6,486 bases of DNA from Dehalococcoidia bacterium (GTDB lineage Bacteria > Chloroflexota > Dehalococcoidia > GIF9 > AB-539-J10). Positions 6,456-6,486 of this stretch are shown here, in pieces. Location of the stretch: contig SOJG01000068.1 of NCBI GenBank assembly GCA_004375885.1, forward strand, positions 1 through 6,486, given 5' to 3'. The notes below the pieces were generated by a model. It worked only from the letters and a program-made list of their open reading frames with translations. It was not told the origin of the DNA and searched no databases. The number at the start of each line of letters is the position of its first letter. The stretch's first letter is position 1. Made by a program: the position numbers and the translations under genes.

Positions 6456-6486
6456 TTAAGAAGAATAGGCAGCATTCTACTGGCGA
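6456..6486 (+). CDS. Beginning of a second copy of the small membrane-protein gene (cut by window edge)
   Basis: In the frame starting at 6456 the sequence reads LRRIGSILLA, against LRRIGGILLA for codons 1-10 of the gene at 2201 (first codon read as Leu). Nine of ten residues match, and most of the nucleotide differences fall at silent third positions, which points to conserved coding sequence and not a recent copy. AGGTG at 6449-6453 lies in the place of the ribosome site of the first copy. However, the codon matching the TTG start is TTA, the frame has no ATG, GTG or TTG before the in-frame TAG at 6444-6446, and the spacing to AGGTG is two bases shorter. The copy may be a pseudogene, may start at a rare codon, or may contain a sequence error. 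The rest is outside the window. Confidence 0.5.

Noticed and set aside
1..6486. CRISPR arrays, tRNA or rRNA genes, insertion sequences, toxin-antitoxin or phage genes
   Set aside because: I saw no direct repeat array, tRNA-like T-loop, transposase or recombinase motif. Apart from the 5' region the window is filled by ordinary metabolic genes.

Overview
This is a compact bacterial stretch of about 50% GC, read by eye, with every supported gene on the + strand. It carries two biosynthetic functions that both use glutamine as nitrogen donor: the last step of NAD+ synthesis (nadE) and the fourth step of purine synthesis (purL and purQ). Between them sits a small two-gene unit, a two-helix membrane protein followed by a YbjQ/UPF0145 protein. 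Strong Shine-Dalgarno sites, three TTG starts out of five complete genes, and an archaeal-like 'large-type' FGAM synthetase fit an environmental bacterium. Chloroflexota (Dehalococcoidia-like) is my best guess from the look of the genes, but it is low confidence and nothing here proves it.

Layout. Positions 1-177 hold an open frame that may be the 3' end of an upstream gene of unknown function. Positions 178-462 have no gene but contain several inverted repeats and a good candidate promoter (CGGACA, 18 bp, TATACT with an extended TG) about 25 bases before the nadE start. nadE (463-2199) encodes a full glutamine-hydrolysing NAD+ synthetase. One base after its stop comes a 74-residue membrane protein (2201-2425), which overlaps by 4 bases (ATGA) the 104-residue YbjQ-family gene (2422-2736). 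After 35 bases, purL (2772-5636) encodes a 954-residue protein with two PurS-like repeats fused in front of a PurL core. purQ (5643-6413) follows after 6 bases and in the same frame. No terminator is visible between nadE and purQ, so the five genes may share one transcript.

How the genes work together. PurQ would release ammonia from glutamine and PurL would use it with ATP to convert FGAR to FGAM. The two PurS-like repeats take the place of the separate PurS dimer of Bacillus-type systems. The arrangement equals the large, single-chain PurL of proteobacteria and eukaryotes cut once before its glutaminase domain. NadE performs a chemically parallel amidation (NaAD to NAD+) but with an unrelated nitrilase-type glutaminase.

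The points most worth a second look are: the tandem PurS repeats; the single in-frame TAG that separates PurL from PurQ; a second copy of the small membrane-protein gene that begins at the right edge of the window (9 of 10 residues alike, mostly synonymous differences) but lacks a standard start codon; and two CAAT/ATTG palindromes spaced 22 bp apart at the nadE promoter.
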